Both the position numbers and the translations under genes were made by a program. Under the pieces are notes generated by a model, which was given only the letters and a program-made list of their open reading frames with translations, was not told the origin of the DNA and searched no databases. Below are positions 1 to 7,692 of a DNA stretch of 9,012 nt, in pieces (within the stretch, counting starts at the first letter, position 1; each line of letters begins with the position of its first letter). Source of the DNA: an uncultured Oscillibacter sp. (lineage in GTDB: Bacteria > Bacillota_A > Clostridia > Oscillospirales > Oscillospiraceae); contig CAQVQZ010000083.1 of NCBI GenBank assembly GCA_948902155.1, positions 1-9,012 of the forward strand. Direction: 5' to 3'.

Positions 1-1593
1 CAGGGACTTGGACATCTTCCGCCCCTTGTCGTCCCGGACCAGCCCGTGAATGAGGACCGTGTGGAAGGGAATCTTCTTCATCTGCTCGCAGCCGGAGAAG
101 ATCATCCGGGACACCCAGAAGAAGATGATGTCATACCCGGTGACCATGACGGAAGTCGGATAGTAGAAATCCAAATCCTCCGTCTTCTCCGGCCAGCCCA
201 GGGTGGAGAAGGGCCACAAAGCGGAGCTGAACCAGGTATCCAGCACATCCGGGTCCCGGGTCAGGTGCGCGCTCCCGCACTTTTCGCACTTGGTGGGGTC
301 CTCCCGGCTGACGTTGATGTGCCCGCAGTCGTCGCAGTACCAGGCGGGAATCTGATGGCCCCACCACAGCTGGCGGGAGATGCACCAGTCGTGGACGTTC
401 TCCATCCAGTTGGTGTAGGTCTTGGCGAAGCGGTCGGGGACGAACTTGGTCTCCCCCTCGTTGACCACCCGCAGGGCCTCCTTGGCCAGGGGCTCCATCT
501 TCACGAACCACTGGGCGGAGATCAGGGGCTCCACGTCGTTGTGGCAGCGGTAGCAGGTGCCCACGTTGTGGTTGTAAGGCTCGGTCTTGACCAGATACCC
601 CTGCTCCTCCAAATCCTTGACGATGGCCTTCCGGCACTCATAGCGGTCCATGCCGTTGTAAGGCCCGCCGTTCTCGTTGATGGTGCCGTCGTCGGCGATA
701 CACCGGATGGTGTCCAGCCCGTGCCGCAGACCCACCTCGAAGTCGTTGGGGTCATGGGCGGGGGTCATCTTCACCGCGCCGGTGCCAAACCCCAGCTCCA
801 CATATTCGTCGGCCACGATGGGAATCTCCCGGTTCATGATGGGCAGGATGCAGGTCTTGCCCACGAGGTGCTTGAACCGCTCGTCCTCCGGGTTGACCGC
901 CACGCCGGTATCGCCCATCATGGTCTCCGGCCGGGTCGTCGCCACGACGAGGTCCCCGGACCCGTCGGTGAGGGGGTAGCGGATATACCAGAGATTTCCA
1001 GGCTTATCCTTGTATTCCACTTCAACATCCGAAAGAGCGGTAAGGCAATCCGGGCACCAGTTGATGATGCGGCTTCCCTTATAAATTAAGCCCTGTTCAT
1101 ATCGCTCACAGAAAGTCTCTCGAACAGCTCTGGAAAGGCCCTCGTCCATGGTGAAGCGGGAGCGGGACCAGTCGCAGGAAACGCCCATCTTCTTTTGCTG
1201 CTGGACGATGCGGTTCCCGTACTTCTCCTTCCACTTCCACACCCGCTGGAGGAACTTCTCCCGGCCTAAATCATGGCGGCTCAGGCCCTCGTTGACCCGC
1301 AGGTCCTCCTCCACCTTCACTTGGGTGGAGATGCCCGCGTGGTCCACGCCGGGGAGCCAGAGGGTGGAGTATCCCTGCATCCGCTTGAAGCGGGTGAGGA
1401 TGTCCTGGAGGGTGCAGTCCATAGCGTGGCCCATGTGGAGCTGCCCCGTGACGTTGGGGGGCGGCATAACGATGGAGAAGGGTTTCTTGGAGCGGTCCGG
1501 GTCGCCGTTGAAGCAGCCGGCCTTCTCCCACATCTCGTAGATGCGCCCCTCCACCTGCTGGGGTTCGTACACCTTGGGTAACTCTTGTTTCAT
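1..1593 (-). CDS. valS: Valyl-tRNA synthetase, 3' end cut by window edge
   Basis: This is a class I aminoacyl-tRNA synthetase that charges tRNA-Val with valine in the cytoplasm. Translating the minus strand from ATG at 1593 gives 531 uninterrupted codons running off the window. Visible signatures are [13 protein letters not shown] (HIGH motif, residues 53-56), an editing-domain [11 protein letters not shown] stretch near residue 225, [15 protein letters not shown], a zinc-type CPDC and CDDC...CEKC arrangement, [21 protein letters not shown], and KMSKS at about residues 526-530, the last codons present. The usual C-terminal anticodon-binding and coiled-coil parts (about 350 residues in the family) lie outside the window. 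The start is supported by AAAGGAG eight bases upstream. Only 26 bases separate it from the preceding membrane-protein gene and no promoter is visible there, so it is probably the third gene of the T-box operon. Family assignment is secure. Confidence 0.98.
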   Translation of the reverse strand, partial: MKQELPKVYEPQQVEGRIYEMWEKAGCFNGDPDRSKKPFSIVMPPPNVTGQLHMGHAMDCTLQDILTRFKRMQGYSTLWLPGVDHAGISTQVKVEEDLRVNEGLSRHDLGREKFLQRVWKWKEKYGNRIVQQQKKMGVSCDWSRSRFTMDEGLSRAVRETFCERYEQGLIYKGSRIINWCPDCLTALSDVEVEYKDKPGNLWYIRYPLTDGSGDLVVATTRPETMMGDTGVAVNPEDERFKHLVGKTCILPIMNREIPIVADEYVELGFGTGAVKMTPAHDPNDFEVGLRHGLDTIRCIADDGTINENGGPYNGMDRYECRKAIVKDLEEQGYLVKTEPYNHNVGTCYRCHNDVEPLISAQWFVKMEPLAKEALRVVNEGETKFVPDRFAKTYTNWMENVHDWCISRQLWWGHQIPAWYCDDCGHINVSREDPTKCEKCGSAHLTRDPDVLDTWFSSALWPFSTLGWPEKTEDLDFYYPTSVMVTGYDIIFFWVSRMIFSGCEQMKKIPFHTVLIHGLVRDDKGRKMSKSL

Positions 1594-1619
1594 GTCGATT
1601 CTCCTTTTATGAATAAACT

Positions 1620-2252
1620 CTAAAGTCCCATGCTTTTTAAAAGAAATTCTGCGAATTTTTCCGGATTTCCCACAGACATATCCTTTTTCTGCAAAATCAC
1701 AGCCTGCTCATTTTCGCTCAAAACCATCCACAACCGCTCCGTTTGAAACAGCCCGGTCATCTTCCCATAGGGGACCGCTTCCCGGCCCTCCCCGCCGAAA
1801 ACCGTCATGCCGTCCTCACCAAACCGGACCTCCGCCGAAACGGCGTCCCAGTCCACCGCCCGCCGCTTTGCCAGCATCGCCTCCGCCTCCTTCCGGCAGG
1901 AGGCCGGAACCGCAGGCGGCTTCCGTTTCCGGACCAGCAGAAATTCCACAATTCCCGCGAAAACCGCAAAGCCCCCGGCCCAAATCAAGCTGGGCGTCCG
2001 CAGCTCCATCAAACCGGGAACCAGCGCAACAAGCCCCAAAGCGATGAGGAAAACACCATAAATCCGATACCGCCTCCGGCGGCTCTCCCGCCCCGGACCC
2101 TTTGCGGCGTAAGCGTTCAGCCTGTCCGTGACCTTCCACATTCCCGGCATGACCCTTCGGCTTTCCCTCTCCAACCTCTGCCGAAGCAGCTCCGCCGCCT
2201 CAGCGTCCAAAGCCGGGTCGTCATAATTGCTGATTCGAAAGACAAATTCCAT
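1620..2252 (-). CDS. YcxB-like two-TM membrane protein (second copy)
   Basis: This 210-residue protein has a charged N-terminal region (1-60), two hydrophobic segments near residues 64-80 and 89-106, and a cytoplasmic-looking C-terminal domain. That domain contains [16 protein letters not shown], then [19 protein letters not shown], then [21 protein letters not shown]. Two TM helices followed by a small domain with a conserved Y..i and a late 'lqK-d...F..fl' pattern resembles YcxB-like proteins, whose biochemical function is unknown to me. It starts 12 bases after the preceding gene and ends 26 bases before valS, so it is probably cotranscribed with both. The ribosome-binding site is weak, and translation may be coupled to the upstream stop codon. 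The general layout is shared with the upstream gene, so the two are probably diverged paralogues. Family assignment rests on pattern only. Confidence 0.85.
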   Translation of the reverse strand: MEFVFRISNYDDPALDAEAAELLRQRLERESRRVMPGMWKVTDRLNAYAAKGPGRESRRRRYRIYGVFLIALGLVALVPGLMELRTPSLIWAGGFAVFAGIVEFLLVRKRKPPAVPASCRKEAEAMLAKRRAVDWDAVSAEVRFGEDGMTVFGGEGREAVPYGKMTGLFQTERLWMVLSENEQAVILQKKDMSVGNPEKFAEFLLKSMGL

Positions 2253-2264
2253 GCCATAACGCCT

Positions 2265-2837
2265 TCATTTCATAGATTTCATCGGAAAATCAATGGTATT
2301 TCCCAAAAAACCACGAAAATCTTCCGACATTTCTCCGGCAAATCCCCGCTTTGGCAGAACCAAGGGCGGACGGTTCCGGAGAAAGAGGTAAAACCGCTCC
2401 GCGTCCTCCCAGGCGGCGGTAATAGCCGCATAGCCCAGACGGACCCTTTCGGCGGCGTTCCAGAACACAAAACAGCCGTCCTCGAAAAACGCAGCCCGGA
2501 CAGGCGTATCCGGCATGTCGGAGGGCGGGAAATCGTACTCAAACAGACGGGTGGGCGGCTTGATCTCCGGCTGCTTTACAAAAAACAGCAAAAAAATCCC
2601 GGTAATAATAAGAAAAAGCATAAGCGGCGCCATCCAAGGCGATATCCCCCCGCTTACGGCAGCGAACAGCCCCACGCCGCTGATAATCAGCATTAGCCAG
2701 GCGCTGAGCTTCATCTTGAGCCGCTCTCTTTTGGCGGTGCGATATTTTTTAACGACGGACCGGTCATAGCGGACCGCCAGCCGCCGCCACGCGGCCCGGT
2801 CCTCCTTCGTCAGGGTTCCCCGAACGCGAAATACCAT
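2265..2837 (-). CDS. YcxB-like two-TM membrane protein (first gene after T-box)
   Basis: This 190-residue protein starts at ATG 2837, five bases after GGAGG. An upstream TTG at 2849 lies before this ribosome-binding site and is less likely. It has a basic N-terminal region (1-43), two hydrophobic helices near residues 44-62 and 66-87, then a soluble domain with a VRAAFFEDGCFVFW strand pair, a GYAAITAAWEDAERFYLFL stretch and PPLVLPKRGF, followed by an acidic helix. This is the YcxB-like arrangement (two TM helices plus a compact C-terminal domain). The function is not known to me. It is the first gene downstream of the valine T-box terminator, so its expression should respond to tRNA-Val charging. 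The next gene looks like a diverged paralogue. The TGA stop sits 12 bases before that gene's start. Confidence 0.86.
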   Translation of the reverse strand: MVFRVRGTLTKEDRAAWRRLAVRYDRSVVKKYRTAKRERLKMKLSAWLMLIISGVGLFAAVSGGISPWMAPLMLFLIITGIFLLFFVKQPEIKPPTRLFEYDFPPSDMPDTPVRAAFFEDGCFVFWNAAERVRLGYAAITAAWEDAERFYLFLRNRPPLVLPKRGFAGEMSEDFRGFLGNTIDFPMKSMK

Positions 2838-2847
2838 TGCTCCCTCC

Positions 2848-2882
2848 AAAAAGAAAACCGCCCCAAGCCATTGGCTCAGGGC
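2848..2882 (-). terminator. T-box intrinsic terminator
   Basis: On the minus strand GCCCTGAGCC pairs with GGCTTGGGGC around an AAT loop, with two G-T wobbles, and is followed by GGTTTTCTTTTT. It lies between the T-box antiterminator and the ribosome-binding site of the first gene, which is the standard position for the regulated terminator. Confidence 0.92.
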
Positions 2883-3112
2883 GAATGCAAATCCGCGGTA
2901 CCACCTGATTTCGCGCCTCCCCGGCGCGCGCTTATGGGCGCTTCCACGCCCTTCCCCGATAACGGAGGGATGCCGTCGCGGCTTACTTCCCGTTCAGCCG
3001 CGCCGCTCCGGGGCGACTTCTCCGGCGGCTTCCCGGGAGCTTACACCAGCCGCTCCCTCTCTTCGCGTCCGCCCGCCGGATACTGCTTCCCATCCTCGCG
3101 GTTCTCAATATG
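2848..3112 (-). promoter_or_regulatory. T-box leader, valine (GUC) specifier
   Basis: This is a transcriptional T-box riboswitch read on the minus strand. The specifier region has AGTA on its 5' side. An 8-bp stem (TCCGGCGG with CCGCCGGA) closes above the loop, and GAAGTCGCC lies on the 3' side, giving GUC (valine) at 3017-3015. An apical GGGAGC/GCTCCC hairpin carries the familiar CTGGTGTAAG. Downstream come CTGAACGGGAAGTAAG and a CCGTTA element. The T-box sequence AGGTGGTACCGCGG occupies 2906-2893; its TGGT matches a tRNA 3' end with discriminator A. GGCG (2917-2914) can pair with CGCC (2884-2881), which is part of the terminator 5' arm, so antiterminator and terminator exclude each other. 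Uncharged tRNA-Val should favour read-through into the two membrane-protein genes and valS. Confidence 0.95.
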
Positions 3113-3118
3113 CGGCAT

Positions 3119-3147
3119 ATTATACTATCCCCAGCGGGAATTGTCAA
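3119..3147 (-). promoter_or_regulatory. Sigma-A promoter of the T-box/valS operon
   Basis: A perfect TTGACA (3147-3142), a 17-base spacer and a perfect TATAAT (3124-3119) lie on the minus strand, with a start site expected near 3111. The -35 box overlaps the TGA stop codon of sigE (3146-3144). The match to the vegetative consensus suggests strong constitutive initiation, with control left to the T-box. Confidence 0.92.
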
Positions 3148-3842
3148 GACAGACGCAGAATTTCCTTTTTCAGGCGGTTGATGATCCGCTTCTCCAGCCG
3201 GGAGATGTAGGACTGGGAAATCCCCAGCTGGTCCGCCACCTCCTTCTGGGTCTGCTCCTTCCCGCCCCCCAGGCCGAAGCGCAGGGTGATGATCTGCCGC
3301 TCCCTGGGCGTCAGGGTCCGGATCGCCGCCGCCAGGAGGGAGCGGTCCACGTCCTCCTCGATGGGCCGCATGACCACGTCCTCGTCGGTGCCCAGCACGT
3401 CGCTGAGCAGCAGCTCGTTGCCGTCCCAGTCCGTGTTCAGCGGCTCGTCGAAGGAAACCTCCCCCTTCCGGTTGGCGTTTTTCCGGAGGTACATCAGAAT
3501 CTCGTTCTCGATGCACCGGGAGGCGTAGGTGGCCAGCTTGATGTTCTTGTCCGTCCGGTAGGTCCCCACCGCCTTGATGAGGCCGATGGTCCCGATGGAG
3601 ATCAGGTCCTCGATGTTGATGCCCGTGTTTTCAAAGCGCCGGGCAATGTACACCACCAGCCGCAGGTTATGTTCGATCAGCTCCTGCCGGGCCGCTTCGT
3701 CCAGATTGGACAGCAGCTCCGCCTCCCGCTCCCGGCTCAGGGGCGGCGGCAGGGTGTCGCTGCCGCCGATGTAATGGACTCCCGCCTCCGGCCACAGGCC
3801 CAGCCGGATCAGCAGACGCCGCACGCTTTTCAAAATATCCAT
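3144..3842 (-). CDS. sigE: Sporulation sigma factor sigma-E, pro-form
   Basis: This is the RNA polymerase sigma factor of the early mother cell during sporulation, made as an inactive precursor. The 232-residue product has sigma region 2 at about 55-125 ([27 protein letters not shown] is split here only by the core-binding helix), a linker with [20 protein letters not shown], and region 4 at about 177-229 with the helix-turn-helix [20 protein letters not shown]. The N-terminal pro-segment is hydrophobic and basic, and [15 protein letters not shown] aligns with the known B. subtilis cleavage site. Removal by SpoIIGA is therefore expected between His23 and Tyr24, a pro-segment about four residues shorter than in B. 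subtilis. The start has AAGGGAGG five bases upstream. The gene overlaps spoIIGA and its stop codon overlaps the next promoter. Confidence 0.97.
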   Translation of the reverse strand: MDILKSVRRLLIRLGLWPEAGVHYIGGSDTLPPPLSREREAELLSNLDEAARQELIEHNLRLVVYIARRFENTGINIEDLISIGTIGLIKAVGTYRTDKNIKLATYASRCIENEILMYLRKNANRKGEVSFDEPLNTDWDGNELLLSDVLGTDEDVVMRPIEEDVDRSLLAAAIRTLTPRERQIITLRFGLGGGKEQTQKEVADQLGISQSYISRLEKRIINRLKKEILRLS

Positions 3843-4707
3843 GTCGTCCTCCCTTTCCCGCCGCTCCGCCCCACAGCGCCGTATAGCCCACCCCCAGCGC
3901 CGAGGGGGACAGGGCCGCCGTCAGCCCCGGATACCGGGTCCCGCCGATCTCCGCCCAGTCCGTCCGGACGCACAGCAGCAGCCCGGCGGCGGTCCCCACC
4001 GCCCGGTAGGGCGTCAGCCGGGGCCGCAGAGCCGGAGCCGCCGCCCGCAGGGGCTCCAGCAGCGTCTCCGGGGCCCGGAGGTCCCCCTGGGCCAGCACCC
4101 GCGCCGCCGCCGGAGGCAGGGCCAGCGCTCCGGGGGCTGTCACAAGCATGGGCCGTCCGTCCGGGGACCGGAGGCCGCTGCCGCTGTCCAGCAGCGCCGT
4201 CAGCTCCGCCCTCCGGCCCCCGACGCTCACCCGCACCGGCGCCAGCTCCCCCTTCACGCCGTGCCCTGCCGCCGCCCGGAACACCAGGGACAGCACGGCG
4301 TACGCCGCCGTCCCGGCGACGGCCAGGGCCTTGGCGTCCACGTTGGTGTACAGCACGCCGTTCACCACCGGCACGCCGCCCCCCGCCAGCAGGCTCAGCC
4401 CCAGCACGCAGCCCGCCATGGCGCAGGAGACGGCGAAAAACAGCAGGATCAGCCGCAGCAGCTTCTCCTCCCCGCCGTAGGCCGCCAGGCCCAGCAGGAC
4501 CCCCGCCGCCAGCTTCACCGGCCCCTCCGCCAGAAAGCCCAGCCCCGGCAGGAACACCGCCGCCGCGTAGGCCCCGCCCGCCAGAGCCGCCAGGACGTAC
4601 CGCCCCCGCCGCAGCGGCAGGCCCGCCAGCCGGGCGGCGCAGAGGAGGAGCAGATAGTCCATCAGGGCGTTCAGCACGAAGACGCTGTCGATGTAGATGA
4701 CCGTCAC
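3667..4707 (-). CDS. spoIIGA: Pro-sigma-E processing aspartic protease SpoIIGA
   Basis: This membrane-embedded aspartic protease activates pro-sigma-E in the mother cell at the sporulation septum. The first ~145 residues are hydrophobic and fit several TM helices (for example 8-28, 36-56, 65-78, 84-108 and 128-145). The soluble part carries [15 protein letters not shown] with catalytic Asp174 in a DSG motif, then LTPYRAVG and [19 protein letters not shown], all typical of the family. It starts at GTG 4707, eight bases after AGGAGG. The family usually ends soon after the GYTALW-like motif (B. subtilis protein about 309 residues). Here the frame stays open to residue 346, so about 58 residues are read out of frame over the start of sigE. 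The low-complexity Gly/Ala/Arg/Pro tail may be real or may reflect a small indel. Identity is supported by the DSG motif and by sigE immediately downstream. Confidence 0.93.
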   Translation of the reverse strand: MTVIYIDSVFVLNALMDYLLLLCAARLAGLPLRRGRYVLAALAGGAYAAAVFLPGLGFLAEGPVKLAAGVLLGLAAYGGEEKLLRLILLFFAVSCAMAGCVLGLSLLAGGGVPVVNGVLYTNVDAKALAVAGTAAYAVLSLVFRAAAGHGVKGELAPVRVSVGGRRAELTALLDSGSGLRSPDGRPMLVTAPGALALPPAAARVLAQGDLRAPETLLEPLRAAAPALRPRLTPYRAVGTAAGLLLCVRTDWAEIGGTRYPGLTAALSPSALGVGYTALWGGAAGKGGRHGYFEKRAASADPAGPVAGGGSPLHRRQRHPAAAPEPGAGGGAAVQSGRSGPAGADRT

Positions 4708-4754
4708 ACGCCGTTCCTCCTCTCGTTTCAGAGCCGGTTTCCCAGCTCTAAGCT

Positions 4755-4789
4755 ATTATAGGACAGGGCGGCAGGAAAAGTGGTCGCAA
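4755..4789 (-). promoter_or_regulatory. Candidate spoIIG promoter, wide spacer
   Basis: The minus strand shows TATAAT at 4760-4755, about 50 bases before the spoIIGA start. No good -35 lies at 17 bases, but TTGCGA sits at 4789-4784, leaving a 23-base spacer. The B. subtilis spoIIG promoter is known for an overlong spacer (about 22 bases) and dependence on phosphorylated Spo0A. A GTCGCAA string on the opposite strand here loosely resembles a 0A box, but the match is imperfect. Confidence 0.6.
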
Positions 4790-4818
4790 TTTGGGGGAGT
4801 TTTCCTGGAGAACGGACA

Positions 4819-4851
4819 AAGCGCGGACGTTCCCTTGGAACGTCCGCGCTT
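4819..4851. terminator. Strong hairpin terminator after the PBP gene
   Basis: A perfect 15-bp inverted repeat (AAGCGCGGACGTTCC with its complement) closes a three-base loop. On the minus strand it follows the PBP stop by about 33 bases and is trailed by TTTGTCCGTT. On the plus strand it is trailed by TTCATTTCGTTT. It most likely ends the PBP transcript and insulates the spoIIG promoter. The T-tracts are imperfect. Confidence 0.82.
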
Positions 4852-4883
4852 CATTTCGTTTCTGCAATCGGCCCGCCTTGCCA

Positions 4884-7592
4884 TCAGGGCGCAATGCCCC
4901 ACAGGTCGTCGAAAATTCCTCCGCCGTTGGGTTCCAGCGGGTCCGGCTCCGGCGGTTCGACGGGGGTGGGAGGCTCCGGCTCCGGATCCGGCGTGGGCGT
5001 GACGGGGGGCGGCGTTGGGGTAGTGCCCTGGTTTCCGCCGCCGCCATAGCCCTCGTGGCTCTCCCCTGGCTGGGGGATATAAGGCTCGCCCGGCGTCGTG
5101 GTCCCGGCGTTGGGGTCGTTGGGGTCCACGGGGTTGTTGGGGTCCGGCAGGGGCGTTCCGAAGTGGACGGGACAGCCGCCGGTGGGATTCGTCTCCGACG
5201 GCTCCATCATCTTTTCCAGGCTGCTGATGAGATACGCGTCGTCGTCCGCCTTGATGGTCCCGTACTCCTCCCGGACGTAATCCAGATAGGCCCGCTCCTC
5301 CACCGTCTCCTGCGGGCAGGTCTCCCCGGCCAGGCAGTGGCCCTCGGTGCAGTAGGACACCATCTTGTGCATCGTGCAGTCCTCCGTCGGGCCGGTCCCG
5401 GCGGCGGCCTCAAAGGTGCCCATCCGGTTTCCTCTGGGGTCCGCCCGGCAGGCGTCGGTTGCCTTCATGCCGCTGTCCAGGCAGACGGTAATTTTGGTCA
5501 GACCCGTGGCGGGCCTGTTGTCGAAGTCCTTGTCGGGCAGGTCCATGTGCAGGGGCTCCATGACCTTCTTCCACATGGTGATGGCGGGGTTGCCGCTGTA
5601 GCTGATCTTCTCCGGCTCCTCGTAGCCCGTCCAGACCGCCGCCACGTAGTAGGGCGTGAAGCCCACGAAATAGCGGTCCTTGTTGTCGTTGGTGGTGCCG
5701 GTCTTGCCGGCGATGTGCATACCATTGAATCTGGCCTGTCCGCCTGTACCGGCATTGACGGCGTTTTTCAGCATGTCCGTCATGAGGTAGGCCGTGGTGT
5801 CCTTCATGGCCACATGGCTCTCGCTCTCGTTCTCCAGCACCGTCACCTCGTTGCCGGAGCTGTCCAGGCGGGTGACCCGGACGTAGGTCCGGGGCTCGTT
5901 GTAGATGCCGTTGTTGGCGAAGCAGGCGTAGGCCGCCGCCATTTCCACGGTGCTCAGGCCGTAGTGCAGTCCGCCCATGGCCAGGGGGCTCACGTCCATG
6001 TCCTCCGCCACCAGGCCCAGATTCAGGTTCTCCGTGGCGAAGCGGTACGCCTCTTCCACGCCCACGGACTGGAGGGCCTGGACGGCGATGGTGTTGATGG
6101 ACCGCTGTACGCCGTAGCGGACGGTACACATGCCCGTGTAGCCCACGCCGGAGTTCTTGGGCCAGGGGCTTCCGTTCAGCTCCTGAACCGGGTAGTTGTC
6201 AAAGACGCTGCCCTGGGTGATGGCGCCCGCGTCCAGGGCGGGGGCGTAGGCCGTCAGGGGCTTCATGGAGGAGCCCACCTGCCGCCGGGTGGTGGCGCAG
6301 TTCCAGCCCAGGTTCTCCTTCTTCTCCCCGATCTTGCCCACCATGGCGACGATGTTGCCGGTGTAGGGGTCCATGACCGTGATGCCGGACTGGAGCTGCT
6401 GTCCGTTCCGGGAGGTCACGTCCAGATTGCTCCGGTCCTCATAGACGGATTCCACCAGGGACTGGATTTTGGGGTCCAGGGTGGTGTAGATGCGGTAGCC
6501 GCTGTTGTAGAGGCGGGTCATGGCCTCTTCCTCGCTGATGCCCAGCTCGTCCCGCAGGTCCTTGGCCACGTCCCGGATCACCTGGTCCACAAACCAGGAG
6601 TTGATCTTGATCTTGCCCTCGCTCTTTTCCACGATCTCCTCGGCGGAGGTGGACCCGTCGGAGAACTGGAGGACCTCCGCCTTGGCGGCGTCCCGCTGGG
6701 CCTCGGTGATAAAGGGCAGGCCCGTATCGGGGTTGACGACCTCCGCCATCTTGTCCAGCACCCAGCCCTGGCGCTTCTTGTTGGCCTCCCGGGGGGTGGT
6801 GGTGGTGCCGTCCTCCCGGGTGATGGTGATGTTGTACATGGGGCCGTACATGGAGGGGTTGTTGGTGATGGCGATGAGGCTGGCGCACTCGGCCAGGTCC
6901 AGTTGGCTCACGTCCTTGCCGAAGTAGAACTGCGCCGCCGTCTGGACGCCGTAGCAGCCCTGCCCCAGGTAGATGGTGTTGAGGTAGAGCTCCAGAATGT
7001 CCTCTTTCCGGTAGTTCCGCTCAAACTCCAGGGCCCGGAAAATCTCCCGGACCTTCCGGTTGATATAGGGCTTGTTGTCCTTGGTCATGTTTTTCAGCAC
7101 CTGCTGAGTGAGGGTGGAGCCGCCCATGCTGGCGTCGCCCTGAAAGATGTTCATGACGGCCTTGCCGGTGCGGAGCCAGTCCACGCCCTGATGCTGGAAG
7201 AAACGCTCGTCCTCGATGGCGACGGTGGCCTGCCACAGATACTCGGGCATCTGGTCGAAGTCCACCAGGACCCGGTTCTCCGTGCCGTGGACGCTCTGCC
7301 ACTCCTTCCAGGCCCCCGTCTCCTTGTCCTGGTAGTAGACGAAGGAGCTGAGCTTCATGGTGTAGTCCTCCGCCCGGACCTCCACCGAGGGCATGACGAT
7401 GGTCTCGATATACTCCTTAAAAAAGTGCAGGCCGATCAGCGCCGTACAGACGCCGATGAGCAGGACCGTCCACAACGTCAGGAAGACGCCCTTGAACACG
7501 CCCAGCACATAGCTGAGGGGCGTTCTCTTCCGCCTGCCCCGGCGGGGAGGGCGCTGGGGGGCCGGCTGCTCTCTTCTTCCGTGCTGTTCCAA
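4884..7592 (-). CDS. Class A penicillin-binding protein (transglycosylase/transpeptidase)
   Basis: This bifunctional peptidoglycan synthase polymerises glycan strands and cross-links peptides outside the membrane. Starting at TTG 7592 it has 902 residues: a short basic Arg/Pro-rich cytoplasmic N-terminus, one TM helix near 30-56, and a GT51 domain with EDERFFQHQG (Glu127) and GGSTLTQQ (157-164). The transpeptidase domain carries SSMK (catalytic Ser441), SIN (498-500) and KTGTT (630-632). A C-terminal tail follows, with a Cys-containing stretch and about 100 residues rich in Pro, Gly, Asp, Glu and Thr. TTG 7592 is chosen because AAAGGAGG lies about ten bases upstream. The frame is open back to 7712, but no ribosome-binding site is seen there and a GC-rich hairpin intervenes. 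It is a single-gene unit ending at the hairpin at 4819-4851. PBP1A/PonA-type is likely. Confidence 0.96.
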   Translation of the reverse strand: MEQHGRREQPAPQRPPRRGRRKRTPLSYVLGVFKGVFLTLWTVLLIGVCTALIGLHFFKEYIETIVMPSVEVRAEDYTMKLSSFVYYQDKETGAWKEWQSVHGTENRVLVDFDQMPEYLWQATVAIEDERFFQHQGVDWLRTGKAVMNIFQGDASMGGSTLTQQVLKNMTKDNKPYINRKVREIFRALEFERNYRKEDILELYLNTIYLGQGCYGVQTAAQFYFGKDVSQLDLAECASLIAITNNPSMYGPMYNITITREDGTTTTPREANKKRQGWVLDKMAEVVNPDTGLPFITEAQRDAAKAEVLQFSDGSTSAEEIVEKSEGKIKINSWFVDQVIRDVAKDLRDELGISEEEAMTRLYNSGYRIYTTLDPKIQSLVESVYEDRSNLDVTSRNGQQLQSGITVMDPYTGNIVAMVGKIGEKKENLGWNCATTRRQVGSSMKPLTAYAPALDAGAITQGSVFDNYPVQELNGSPWPKNSGVGYTGMCTVRYGVQRSINTIAVQALQSVGVEEAYRFATENLNLGLVAEDMDVSPLAMGGLHYGLSTVEMAAAYACFANNGIYNEPRTYVRVTRLDSSGNEVTVLENESESHVAMKDTTAYLMTDMLKNAVNAGTGGQARFNGMHIAGKTGTTNDNKDRYFVGFTPYYVAAVWTGYEEPEKISYSGNPAITMWKKVMEPLHMDLPDKDFDNRPATGLTKITVCLDSGMKATDACRADPRGNRMGTFEAAAGTGPTEDCTMHKMVSYCTEGHCLAGETCPQETVEERAYLDYVREEYGTIKADDDAYLISSLEKMMEPSETNPTGGCPVHFGTPLPDPNNPVDPNDPNAGTTTPGEPYIPQPGESHEGYGGGGNQGTTPTPPPVTPTPDPEPEPPTPVEPPEPDPLEPNGGGIFDDLWGIAP

Positions 7593-7602
7593 TGCCGCAA
7601 TA

Positions 7603-7610
7603 CCTCCTTT
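7603..7610 (-). promoter_or_regulatory. Ribosome-binding site that fixes the PBP start
   Basis: AAAGGAGG on the minus strand lies about ten bases before TTG 7592. No ATG or GTG occurs in frame at a suitable distance, so this gene probably uses a TTG start. The site rules against the longer upstream reading of the frame. Confidence 0.7.
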
Positions 7611-7619
7611 GCCTGAGTT

Positions 7620-7647
7620 CCGCCCCCGCCGGAAGGCGGCGGGGCGG
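7620..7647 (-). other. GC-rich hairpin in the PBP 5' leader
   Basis: CCGCCCCGCCG pairs with CGGCGGGGGCGG (one bulged base) around a five-base loop. The hairpin sits between the likely promoter and the ribosome-binding site, about ten bases upstream of the latter. It has no following T-tract on either strand, so it is not an obvious terminator. It could stabilise the mRNA or affect translation; that role is inference. Confidence 0.6.
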
Positions 7648-7692
7648 CTGAGGGAAAAAAACTCTAAAAATTTCAAGAAATTCCTGTTTTCT

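Noticed and set aside
46..1089. A 347-codon plus-strand open frame
   Set aside because: It is the antisense of valS, which reads without interruption through the same bases.
2871..4700. A 609-codon plus-strand open frame rich in Pro, Arg and Ala
   Set aside because: It lies opposite the T-box, sigE and spoIIGA, begins inside the T-box terminator, and its composition reflects GC-rich antisense sequence.
4791..7616. A 941-codon plus-strand open frame opposite the PBP gene
   Set aside because: It mirrors the PBP gene, has the Val/Gly/His/Leu-rich composition of an antisense shadow, shows no domain, and the PBP strand carries every catalytic motif.
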